Shown: piece by piece, positions 57,374-64,000 of the stretch
Numbering within the stretch: position 1 is the first letter of the stretch
Layout: every line of letters begins with the position of its first letter
NCBI GenBank assembly: GCA_021772775.1
Contig: JAJFLH010000027.1
Coordinates: 87,153-151,152 of the forward strand
Length of the DNA: 64,000 bases
Direction: 5' to 3'
Source of the DNA: Mariprofundus sp.
GTDB taxonomy: Bacteria; Pseudomonadota; Zetaproteobacteria; Mariprofundales; Mariprofundaceae
Position numbers and translations under genes: made by a program
The notes under the pieces: model-generated
Told to the model about the DNA's origin: nothing
Databases searched by the model: none
The model's input: the letters and a program-made list of their open reading frames with translations, nothing else

Positions 57374-58810
57374 ATGTTAGAGGAGAAATTAAGGCAAGCG
57401 AGCGAAAGCAGTGCCAAACAAAGCAAACGCATAATTTACCTTTTTGTCATCGCGGGACTTGTCGTTCTCTCAATGATGATGGCTATGCCGTACTTCAACT
57501 CTAAAGTATTTGAGCCAGCTCCCCAGCAGCAATCAACTTCACAGAAACCTCCAGCTGTAGAGCGATTTGTAGCGGATCAATCGGAGCTACGAGAGCAGAT
57601 GATGGCGCGATTGCAGGCATATGAACAAGAAGTCGAACCAGCCATTGTTGAGGCCAATCTTAAAGATTGGAATTTGGACAAAGATATTGAGCTGAGCGCA
57701 CTCAAGAAAGAGCTTATCTCGGCATTCGGCATGGCTGATTATTCTTCTGCACTTAAAACGATGACCAACCTGGAAGTGCTTGCAAAACAAGTTCTAACAG
57801 AGCGGGAGGCTGTTTTTTCTGCCGAGCTATCTATGGCCAAAGAGGCCTTAAAGCAGGATCAATACGACGAGGGTAAACTACATATACAGAAAGCTTTAAG
57901 CCTGAAAAAAAACGATCCCGAGGCTATGGCTATAGAGAAGAAATTGGAGCTTTTGCCTCAGTTGCTGGCACTGCTTAAAAAAGCCAATATAGCGCAGATA
58001 GAAAATAATGCACAGAAAGAGCATGCGGCGCTGGCGAAGGCTGTTGAGATTGTTCCTGACAGAGTAGACTTAAAGCAGCGTAGAGATCAGTTATCTGAGC
58101 AGATAAAGGAGATAAAATTTTCAAACCTAATTAATCGTGCTCTGTTAAACCTGAAAAAGAAGCAGATCAAGTCGGCCCGCTCCAATTATAACAGAGCCAA
58201 ATCGTTGTATGCTAATCGCTCTGAATTGCGGGTCTTAAATGATGCGATCATTAAAACGTCGGTTACTGTGGATCTGGAGCAGGCAGTTGGAGCAGGTAAG
58301 CAGGCAATCGCTCAGGATGAGTGGTCAAAGGCACAGCTTATTTATTCGGGGGCTTTGCAACGTCACCCGGAGGACAGAAGCATTCGGGATGGATTGCAGT
58401 TGGCGACAAAGCTGGTGAGTCTACAAGCTGCTCTTGCAGACTATCTTGAGCGATCAGAGAGGCTTACGTCTCAAAATATTTTTAATGCAGCTCAGGAGAG
58501 GCTGATTCAGGCGCGAGTCTTTGCATCATACAGCAAAACCTTAAAGAGTCAGACCAGCCAGCTGAAGGCTTTGCTTGCGCAGTTAAATGTGAAGGTCTCT
58601 GTTTTTGTGAAATCGGATAATAAAACCTATATACAGGTTAGAGGGGTTGGGAAAGTAGGCTTTACACCGGGACGGGAGATTCAGTTAAAGCCCGGTGAGT
58701 ATACTTTTGAGGGCATTCGGAAGGGTTACAGGTCCAAGCTTGTTCAGGTTCGTCTGCCAGTTGGGGAGACCTCGTTCAAGGTAGAGGTGGTGTGTGATGA
58801 ACTCATCTGA
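57374..58810 (+). CDS. Membrane-anchored coiled-coil/TPR-like protein with PEGA-like end
   Basis: A 478-residue protein with one N-terminal transmembrane helix (IIYLFVIAGLVVLSMMMAMPYF) after a 20-residue cytoplasmic tail, placing the body in the periplasm. Residues about 75-400 are helical and repetitive (SMAKEALKQDQYDEGKLHIQ, LAKAVEIVPDRVDLKQRRDQ, IYSGALQRHPEDRSIRDGLQ), typical of TPR-like solenoids. The C-terminal 75 residues (IQLKPGEYTFEGIRKGYRSK, VQVRLPVGETSFKVE) match a PEGA-like beta domain. Overlaps the next gene by 14 bases. Confidence 0.75.
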   Translation: MLEEKLRQASESSAKQSKRIIYLFVIAGLVVLSMMMAMPYFNSKVFEPAPQQQSTSQKPPAVERFVADQSELREQMMARLQAYEQEVEPAIVEANLKDWNLDKDIELSALKKELISAFGMADYSSALKTMTNLEVLAKQVLTEREAVFSAELSMAKEALKQDQYDEGKLHIQKALSLKKNDPEAMAIEKKLELLPQLLALLKKANIAQIENNAQKEHAALAKAVEIVPDRVDLKQRRDQLSEQIKEIKFSNLINRALLNLKKKQIKSARSNYNRAKSLYANRSELRVLNDAIIKTSVTVDLEQAVGAGKQAIAQDEWSKAQLIYSGALQRHPEDRSIRDGLQLATKLVSLQAALADYLERSERLTSQNIFNAAQERLIQARVFASYSKTLKSQTSQLKALLAQLNVKVSVFVKSDNKTYIQVRGVGKVGFTPGREIQLKPGEYTFEGIRKGYRSKLVQVRLPVGETSFKVEVVCDELI

Positions 58811-60869
58811 ATCACCGCTTGCGCATCAATCGAACAATGAGGGCTCCCACCCGGTAGAGCGCATCACTGCTGAACTGTTACGCGCTAAATCGCGGCAAAG
58901 ACGCATGTATATACTGGTCTTTTTGGGGCTCTTTGTGGGCGTATTTTGTACCCTTGCAATGGTTGTTCTGTCTAACGCTACTCATATAGATATTCATCCT
59001 GAAGAGTCGCAGGAGAGTGCGCTGATTCGCATCGTCGATGGCGTTGGCAAAACTGTTGGCAGCAAGCTCTATTCCTGGAGTGAGAATCCAGTGATTGAAG
59101 TCACCGCATCGGGTTTCAGTCCCTTACGTAAAACACTAGAGGCTTCCGAAATCGGTGGAACAGTGAGGCTTGAGTTGGCGGAGTTGCCGGGTGAGCTGCA
59201 GATCACAACAAACCCTCTATCGGATAAAACGCGTTGGTTCATTGATGGACAAATGGCTGCTGTTGCAGCGCTCTTGAAACAAGATGTTGAAGCCGGTCAA
59301 CACAATGTTGCAATAGATAGTCCCTATTATCTTAAAAAGGATATCCTCGTCAGTCTGGAACGGGGTAAGGTGCTTGGCCTTACGATAGGTTTAGAAAATG
59401 TGGCTGGTCAATTTAAGATCAAAACGAGACCTGCCGGTGCAAAGATTCATATCAATGGTGATTTAGCCGGTGTTTCACCTCTGACCTTATCGAAACGGGG
59501 GGGCGCATATGAGTTGAATATATCTTATGGCGACTATCAAGCCATTACCGAGCATGTTGAGATTACCAATAGCGATAGTGTCGTTGAAAGGGATTACCGT
59601 TTAGTGCAAAAGGGTGCTCGTCTGAATCTGCGTCTTTCACCTGCCGGAGGCAGATTGTTATTGGATGGGAAAATGGTCAAAGCATCAGGGAACCTGTTGG
59701 TGAAAGCAGGGCGAACTCATACGTTGATCTATCTGAAAGATGGTTATTTTTCACAGCAGCAGAGTGTGTCAGTCAAGACAGGTGAGAAAAAGCGAGTCTC
59801 ATTCAATTTAAAACAGGAGCTGGGGCAGGTACGTGTTATCTCCACACCGGCTGCAACTGTAAATATTGATGGTAAAGATGTCGGTAGAACACCGCTTGAA
59901 ATGAAGTTGTTGGCCATTCCACATCAGTTGATTGTGCATCGACAAGGTTACAGGTCGCACAGGAAAATGCTTAGACCAACGGCTACGTCGGCTCAAGAGG
60001 TTAAGGTGAAGCTAGCTACGCAGATAGAGGCAAAGCTTGCTGAATCACCTGAGATGATGAGCAATTCGGCGGGTATAGAGCTCAAGCAGTTCAGACCCAA
60101 TGACCTGTTTGTAATGGGGGCACCCCGTTCAGAGAAAGGGCAGCGGGCCAATGAGTTTTTAAGGTCAGTCAAATTAACGCGGCCTTTTTATATTTCTACA
60201 CATGAAGTTTCACGCTCCCAATATGCACGATTCAAGCGGGTTAAAGCGATGGACAATGTGCCGATCACGTCGATCAGTTGGATTGATGCAGCCCGGTATT
60301 GCAACTGGTTGAGCAAGCAGGAGAAGATGATTCCCTTTTACGATATTCGGGGTGAGCAGCTACGGGGCTCAAATATGATGTCGGATGGCTATAGGTTGCC
60401 GACCGAAGCGGAGTGGGAATGGCTGGCGAGAAAAGCCTCCAAGCCTAAGCAGACCAGGTTCACATGGGGTGATGAGACAACCATTCCCCCCAAAGCCGGT
60501 AATATTGCAGATGAGTATGCCAATGGGAAAACAGCCCGTTATGTGCCGAACTATTCAGATGGATTTGCAGGTATTGCACCGGTAGGCAGTTTTCCGGTTG
60601 AACAGATGGGTTTGTATGATTTAACCGGCAATGCCAGTGAATGGGTCCATGATGTTTATGCATTGGTGCCGACAGCAGCTCAGGGTGTGGAAACGAATCC
60701 TCTGGGTGCCAATAAGGGTGACACACATACGGTTAAAGGCTCAAACTGGCGCTCGGGTACAATCACCGAGCTGCGTGCCTCTTATCGACAGGGTGAGAAA
60801 ATGGGACGTGATGATATAGGTTTTAGAGTTGCAAGATATGTTCATGGAGGAAGTGATGGTGGAAAATAG
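58797..60869 (+). CDS. PEGA-repeat protein with formylglycine-generating-enzyme-like (SUMF1) domain
   Basis: A 690-residue protein with a single membrane helix near residue 45 (YILVFLGLFVGVFCTLAMVV), so the body is periplasmic. Several PEGA-type beta domains follow (GQFKIKTRPAGAKIHINGDL, GRLLLDGKMVKASG, GQVRVISTPAATVNIDGKDV, YRSHRKM). Residues about 435-685 form an FGE-sulfatase fold: YISTHEVSRSQYARF, SWIDAARYCNWLSKQEKMIP, YRLPTEAEWEWLAR, NASEWVHDVYAL, KGSNWRSG and GFRVAR. Most such bacterial domains are not sulfatase activators but binding modules or oxidases. Start at ATG 58797 inside the previous gene's end. Its 3' end overlaps the 48-residue gene. Confidence 0.85.
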   Translation: MNSSESPLAHQSNNEGSHPVERITAELLRAKSRQRRMYILVFLGLFVGVFCTLAMVVLSNATHIDIHPEESQESALIRIVDGVGKTVGSKLYSWSENPVIEVTASGFSPLRKTLEASEIGGTVRLELAELPGELQITTNPLSDKTRWFIDGQMAAVAALLKQDVEAGQHNVAIDSPYYLKKDILVSLERGKVLGLTIGLENVAGQFKIKTRPAGAKIHINGDLAGVSPLTLSKRGGAYELNISYGDYQAITEHVEITNSDSVVERDYRLVQKGARLNLRLSPAGGRLLLDGKMVKASGNLLVKAGRTHTLIYLKDGYFSQQQSVSVKTGEKKRVSFNLKQELGQVRVISTPAATVNIDGKDVGRTPLEMKLLAIPHQLIVHRQGYRSHRKMLRPTATSAQEVKVKLATQIEAKLAESPEMMSNSAGIELKQFRPNDLFVMGAPRSEKGQRANEFLRSVKLTRPFYISTHEVSRSQYARFKRVKAMDNVPITSISWIDAARYCNWLSKQEKMIPFYDIRGEQLRGSNMMSDGYRLPTEAEWEWLARKASKPKQTRFTWGDETTIPPKAGNIADEYANGKTARYVPNYSDGFAGIAPVGSFPVEQMGLYDLTGNASEWVHDVYALVPTAAQGVETNPLGANKGDTHTVKGSNWRSGTITELRASYRQGEKMGRDDIGFRVARYVHGGSDGGK

Positions 60870-61002
60870 ACGATCCAGAAAACGTTTGATCTTGATTGCC
60901 ATGATTGGCATCGGCCTGTTTGGGCTGTTGGCTGGAGCTGCTAACGCTGCGATAAAGTCGATTCAATTGAATTCGGCAGCAAGTTTTCCGGTGGATATTT
61001 AA
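60856..61002 (+). CDS. 48-residue membrane peptide of the cluster
   Basis: A very short gene between the PEGA/FGE gene and the proton channel. GGAGG lies 5 bases before its ATG, it overlaps the previous stop by 14 bases and its TAA is followed at once by the ATG of the next gene, so ribosome flow is continuous. The peptide has a basic N-terminus (MVENRRSRKR), a hydrophobic helix (LILIAMIGIGLFGLLAGAA) and a short tail; it could be a single-pass subunit or a secreted peptide (cut after ANA). No homologue is recognised. Confidence 0.7.
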   Translation: MVENRRSRKRLILIAMIGIGLFGLLAGAANAAIKSIQLNSAASFPVDI

Positions 61003-61758
61003 ATGACAGATATGATCAAGAGTATGATTGCACTCGTTGTAAGCGCTATCAGCGTCCATCTGGCTTATATTGGTTTTGTCCGGCCACAAGCCGAGCTGAT
61101 TATGCAGGCAGCCAAACAGGCTGGTCAGTCTGCCCCGCGTGATATGCTGGTGATCATGAAAGATTACGAGCAGGAGATCTGTATCATCCTGATGTTATGG
61201 GCGGGCTATCTCATTATAAGCAAGTGCATGGCGATTCTCAAAGACCGATATTTGTACACGGTAGACCTGTTGGAAGACTCTGAGAAAACTGGGACAGACT
61301 TGAGCGGGGCTCTTGCTAATCTGGAGAGGCTGCCGGAAGAGACAAAATCAACACCTTTGGTGGTCGCTTTGATGGCCAGCCTGCGGCGCTATCTGATTAC
61401 CAGCGATGTGCAGAATACATCGGATGCCGTGGAATCGAGTATTGAGGCGTTGTCTATTCGCCAAGAATCAGAAAACTCGATGATCCGCTTTTTGATCTGG
61501 GCTATTCCATCGATTGGTTTTATCGGCACGGTAAGGGGGATTGGTGGCGCGCTTGCTCAGGCTGATCAGGCTCTGGCCGGCGACATCAGTGGTATGACCA
61601 ACAGTTTGGGGCTGGCATTTAACTCCACCTTCGTGGCTTTGCTGATCAGTATTTTGTTGATGTTTTTATTGCATCAGTTGCTGCGATTGCAGGATGGTCT
61701 CGTGGTAGATACGCAGGATTACTGTGAAAAGTTTCTCCTGAAACGGATTTCTGAGTAG
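61003..61758 (+). CDS. MotA/TolQ/ExbB-type proton channel
   Basis: A 251-residue inner-membrane protein with three helices: one near the N-terminus (MIALVVSAISVHLAYIGFV), then LMLWAGYLIISKCMAIL, and a C-terminal pair in the conserved region FLIWAIPSIGFIGTVRGIGG and SLGLAFNSTFVALLISILLM. The IGFIGTVxGIGxAL pattern is the ExbB/TolQ/MotA proton-channel signature, which with a TolR/ExbD/MotB-type partner turns the proton gradient into motion or force. The partner here is presumably one or both of the vWA proteins downstream. TAAATG joins it to the small gene upstream; it stops with TAG. Confidence 0.9.
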   Translation: MTDMIKSMIALVVSAISVHLAYIGFVRPQAELIMQAAKQAGQSAPRDMLVIMKDYEQEICIILMLWAGYLIISKCMAILKDRYLYTVDLLEDSEKTGTDLSGALANLERLPEETKSTPLVVALMASLRRYLITSDVQNTSDAVESSIEALSIRQESENSMIRFLIWAIPSIGFIGTVRGIGGALAQADQALAGDISGMTNSLGLAFNSTFVALLISILLMFLLHQLLRLQDGLVVDTQDYCEKFLLKRISE

Positions 61759-61767
61759 AGGCCCAGG

Positions 61768-62832
61768 CTGAAACGCCATCGTAAGACCGAAGGGTTTAAT
61801 ATCGCCTTCCTGGATATCATGGCTTCAGGTTTGGGTGCGATTATCCTGGTATTGATTCTCGTTAAACAGGACGTGGACAAACACTCTCCGGAAGCTGAGC
61901 TCTTGCAGGCTGATCTGGCACGCATTGAACAGCAGGATGGTAGCCTCAAGCAGTCGATCTCCGAGTTAAACCGTGACGCTCTGGCCGAAATCAGGGAAAT
62001 TACCAAAATTCAGGCCAAAATCACCCGCCTGAAATCCGAGTTGGAGCAGAAGAGCGATATGCTGTCGCAAAAGCAGTTGCAGATGTCGAGTATTAAAAAC
62101 AGCATTAAAAATGCGCCCCATGCAAAACAGGATGATGTTGTGAAGGCTGATCAGGGTGGTGAAGAAAATTATGTCATGGGGCTTAAGGTCGAGGGTAAAA
62201 GAATAGTCTTTCTCATCGATAGTAGTGCGTCGATGACGGATGAATCACTGATTAATATTATTCGCCGCAAAAATAGTTCAGAGGCTGAGAAAAAAAAGGG
62301 CCCGAAGTGGTTGCGCACAAAACGTGCGGTTCGGTGGCTGCTTGCACGTGCGCCTAAATCCAGCCAGCTCGCTGTCGTGGCATTTAACAAACAAGCCTAT
62401 GAGTTGGGTGGTATGGGCTGGTTCAGTAGCCGTGATGCCAGCGCTATTGCTAAAGCCTTTTCTGATCTCGATAAGCTTGTGCCGACAGGCTCTACCAATC
62501 TGCAGCGTGGTTTAAAAAAAGTTAACGCATTGAAACCCACCGATATCTATCTGGTGACCGATGGGCTACCGACTGATGGTGTCTCGGGATATAGCAGTCT
62601 GAATCCATTTGCAGCCTGTAGCTCGTTGGTGGGTAAATCTAATAAAATTTCCGGGGCATGCCGTGTAAAGCTGTTTCGCCAAACAGTTGCAGAAAGTGCG
62701 CCGGACAGAGGCACCAAAATCAATGTTATCCTGTTACCGATTGAGGGTGATCCGGAAGCCGCTGCTGAGTACTGGCGCTGGACTGCTACGACAGGTGGTC
62801 TGCTGATTAGTCCGGCGGTGAGCTGGCCATGA
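61768..62832 (+). CDS. TolR-like anchor plus von Willebrand A domain protein (possible CTG start)
   Basis: The N-terminus KRHRKTEGFNIAFLDIMASG followed by LGAIILVLILVKQ is a short basic tail and a single membrane helix with a membrane-facing Asp, as in ExbD/TolR, and it parallels the start of the next gene. Then a coiled coil (about residues 40-110) and a periplasmic vWA domain with the MIDAS motif FLIDSSASM and LVTDGLPTDG. The first ATG in frame (61819) falls inside the helix and would destroy it; the only upstream candidate after the previous TAG is CTG at 61768, with GCCCAGG before it. Start choice is therefore inference. Overlaps the next gene by 4 bases (ATGA). Confidence 0.82.
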   Translation: MKRHRKTEGFNIAFLDIMASGLGAIILVLILVKQDVDKHSPEAELLQADLARIEQQDGSLKQSISELNRDALAEIREITKIQAKITRLKSELEQKSDMLSQKQLQMSSIKNSIKNAPHAKQDDVVKADQGGEENYVMGLKVEGKRIVFLIDSSASMTDESLINIIRRKNSSEAEKKKGPKWLRTKRAVRWLLARAPKSSQLAVVAFNKQAYELGGMGWFSSRDASAIAKAFSDLDKLVPTGSTNLQRGLKKVNALKPTDIYLVTDGLPTDGVSGYSSLNPFAACSSLVGKSNKISGACRVKLFRQTVAESAPDRGTKINVILLPIEGDPEAAAEYWRWTATTGGLLISPAVSWP

Positions 62833-63773
62833 GACGGCGTAGAGAAAGCCTCGAAATTTTTACTATCTCATTTTTAGATATTATCTCTTCCGCTTTTGCT
62901 GCGGTGGTGCTTCTGGTGCTGATATCCAAACCACTTGAAGATTCATCTCTTATCGATTTGGCTGCGACTGAAGCGATGTTGAAACAGGTAATCTCTGCCG
63001 ATGGAAGTGTTGAGAATTCTGCTCAGGAGCTGGCAAAGAAGCGTCAGGAACTGGCAAGGTTGAAACAGATCAATACCCTGCTGCATAGTTCTGAAGCGAG
63101 CGCGAAAAAACATCTGGGCGATAAAACCAGCCAACTCGAAAAGCTTGATGGTGACCTTGAAGGTCTGTCGTTGGTGCAATCATCACTTGACCGCGCCTCG
63201 ATAAAACCGAGCTCATCAACTGTCAGGGATGTGGAAGTGGGAGGCATTCCGGTCGATAGTGATTACATTATTTTTATCGTCGATACCTCGGGGAGTATGA
63301 TCAGTATTTGGGACCGTGTATCGAAGGAGGTGATCAATGTGTTGAAAATTCATCCCAAGGTGAAGGGGTTTCAGATTATGAATGATAATGGCATTCATCT
63401 GATCTCCAGTTATAGGGGCAGGTGGATTCCGGACACAGCACAAAAACGAAAAAGTGTGATGAATGTATTCGGAGCATGGAGAAGCGCTTCAAACAGCAGC
63501 CCGGTTGAAGGACTTGAGGTTGCACTGAAAAAGTACGCGAAACCGGGGCGGTCATTGTCGATCTATATTTTTGGCGATGATTATACCGGTGCATCCTATG
63601 ATCATGTTATTAATAGTTTAGCAACTCTGAACAGCAATAAAATCACAGGCAAAAAACTGGCCAAGATTCATGCGGTCGGATTTATGCCCAACTATGCCAC
63701 CAATCGTTTCTCTACTTTGATGCGAGAAGTGACCAAACAAAATGGTGGAACATTTCTAGCTTTGCCTTTGTGA
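62829..63773 (+). CDS. Second TolR-like anchor plus von Willebrand A domain protein
   Basis: A 314-residue paralogue of the preceding gene: MRRRRESLEIFTISFLDIIS, then SAFAAVVLLVLIS (basic tail and one helix with Asp), a coiled coil (about residues 50-115) and a periplasmic vWA domain with full MIDAS motif FIVDTSGSM and a late IYIFGDDYTG. With the proton channel two genes upstream it likely forms a channel-anchor pair; two different anchors could make a hetero-oligomeric stator. ATG overlaps the previous TGA by 4 bases. Last gene of the cluster. Confidence 0.85.
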   Translation: MRRRRESLEIFTISFLDIISSAFAAVVLLVLISKPLEDSSLIDLAATEAMLKQVISADGSVENSAQELAKKRQELARLKQINTLLHSSEASAKKHLGDKTSQLEKLDGDLEGLSLVQSSLDRASIKPSSSTVRDVEVGGIPVDSDYIIFIVDTSGSMISIWDRVSKEVINVLKIHPKVKGFQIMNDNGIHLISSYRGRWIPDTAQKRKSVMNVFGAWRSASNSSPVEGLEVALKKYAKPGRSLSIYIFGDDYTGASYDHVINSLATLNSNKITGKKLAKIHAVGFMPNYATNRFSTLMREVTKQNGGTFLALPL

Positions 63774-63833
63774 CTTCAATTTATTCAACATCAATTGAAT
63801 GTTTCTCAAAATTAAATGAAAAAAGTGTGTGTT

Positions 63834-63851
63834 ATCATCAATATTGATGAT
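63834..63851. promoter_or_regulatory. Second copy of the 18-bp palindrome
   Basis: ATCATCAATATTGATGAT, identical to 47821-47838. Here it lies 53 bases before the IS30-type gene and 60 bases after the vWA cluster. Confidence 0.5.
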
Positions 63852-63904
63852 GCGGAGTGATTAAGTTCAATTACGAAGTGCACCACCAGCTAAGGTGGAG
63901 CACT

Positions 63905-64000
63905 ATGGAAACACAATATAATCAGCTACAAAACACAGAGAGATATGAGCTAGCCTCTTTATTGGTTCAAGGGCTGTCTTATCGAGAAATTGGAAAGGTG
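63905..64000 (+). CDS. Start of an IS30-family transposase (cut by window end)
   Basis: Only the first 32 codons are visible. METQYNQLQNTERYELASLL followed by VQGLSYREIGKV matches the N-terminal helix-turn-helix of IS30-type DDE transposases (pattern Y.QLT..ERY.I..LL..G.S.REIAK). AAGGTGGAG is the ribosome site. The left terminal inverted repeat of the IS cannot be fixed without seeing the other end; it should lie in about 63775-63900. Confidence 0.75.
   Translation, partial: METQYNQLQNTERYELASLLVQGLSYREIGKV

Noticed and set aside
55525..63773. Zorya-type antiphage system
   Set aside because: The MotA/ExbB-like channel invites the idea, but there is no ZorB-type OmpA peptidoglycan-binding domain and no ZorC/D/E-like helicase or nuclease; the other genes are periplasmic.

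Overview
The window is a stretch of chromosome from a Gram-negative, CO2-fixing proteobacterium. Outer-membrane biogenesis genes (lptD, surA) show a Gram-negative envelope. A form I RuBisCO operon (cbbLS with cbbQ and cbbO, under a divergent LysR-type cbbR, with no carboxysome genes nearby) points to Calvin-cycle autotrophy. sspB, hda, dksA, the A-type RNase P RNA and the PAS-rich hybrid kinases fit a gamma- or zetaproteobacterium; an iron- or sulfur-oxidising lithoautotroph is my inference, not something the sequence proves.

Layout. 1-17.4 kb is mostly core genome: two related hybrid histidine kinases, rnpB, sspB, a DUF2066 / CDP-alcohol transferase / hda operon, a secreted protein with a small beta-barrel, lipB, a FAD-oxidase/methyltransferase fusion resembling a mirror-image MnmC, dksA, a metallo-beta-lactamase protein with cyclic-nucleotide-binding domains, a YebC-family protein and purB. 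17.7-24.8 kb is the cbb region: cbbR, cbbL, a perfect 14-bp hairpin, cbbS, a terminator, a small conserved-looking gene, cbbQ, cbbO and another small gene.

24.9-35.5 kb is a 10.6-kb integrative mobilizable element inserted in an initiator-tRNA gene. It has a displaced tRNA 3' remnant at the left end, a rebuilt tRNA-fMet at the right end, a tyrosine integrase, an AlpA/excisionase-like protein, tandem TGTGACAA arm-site pairs at both ends, and an oriT whose nic region matches the RP4/MOBP type next to a small relaxase-like gene. Its cargo is a 1506-residue nuclease-STAND NTPase (Avs-like candidate antiphage protein) and a three-gene AT-rich operon without recognisable relatives, one member looking PIN-like.

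35.6-55.3 kb is core genome again: a second tRNA-fMet, a HAD phosphatase, AsmA, YciO, YqhA, a potassium channel, lptD-surA-pdxA, yqgE, ung, rpiA, a cAMP phosphodiesterase (cpdA) back to back with a response-regulator adenylate cyclase, a SYLF protein, a PilZ protein, gloB and a CDF transporter. The cyclase, cpdA and the cNMP-binding protein at 10.1 kb suggest active cyclic-nucleotide signalling.

55.5-63.8 kb is the most striking region: eight tightly overlapping genes on one strand encoding an exported protein, a lipoprotein, a coiled-coil/TPR-like membrane protein, a PEGA + formylglycine-generating-enzyme-like protein, a 48-residue membrane peptide, an ExbB/TolQ-type proton channel and two proteins with a TolR-like N-terminal membrane anchor followed by a von Willebrand A domain. 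It looks like an uncharacterised proton-driven envelope machine. The window ends in the start of an IS30-type transposase.
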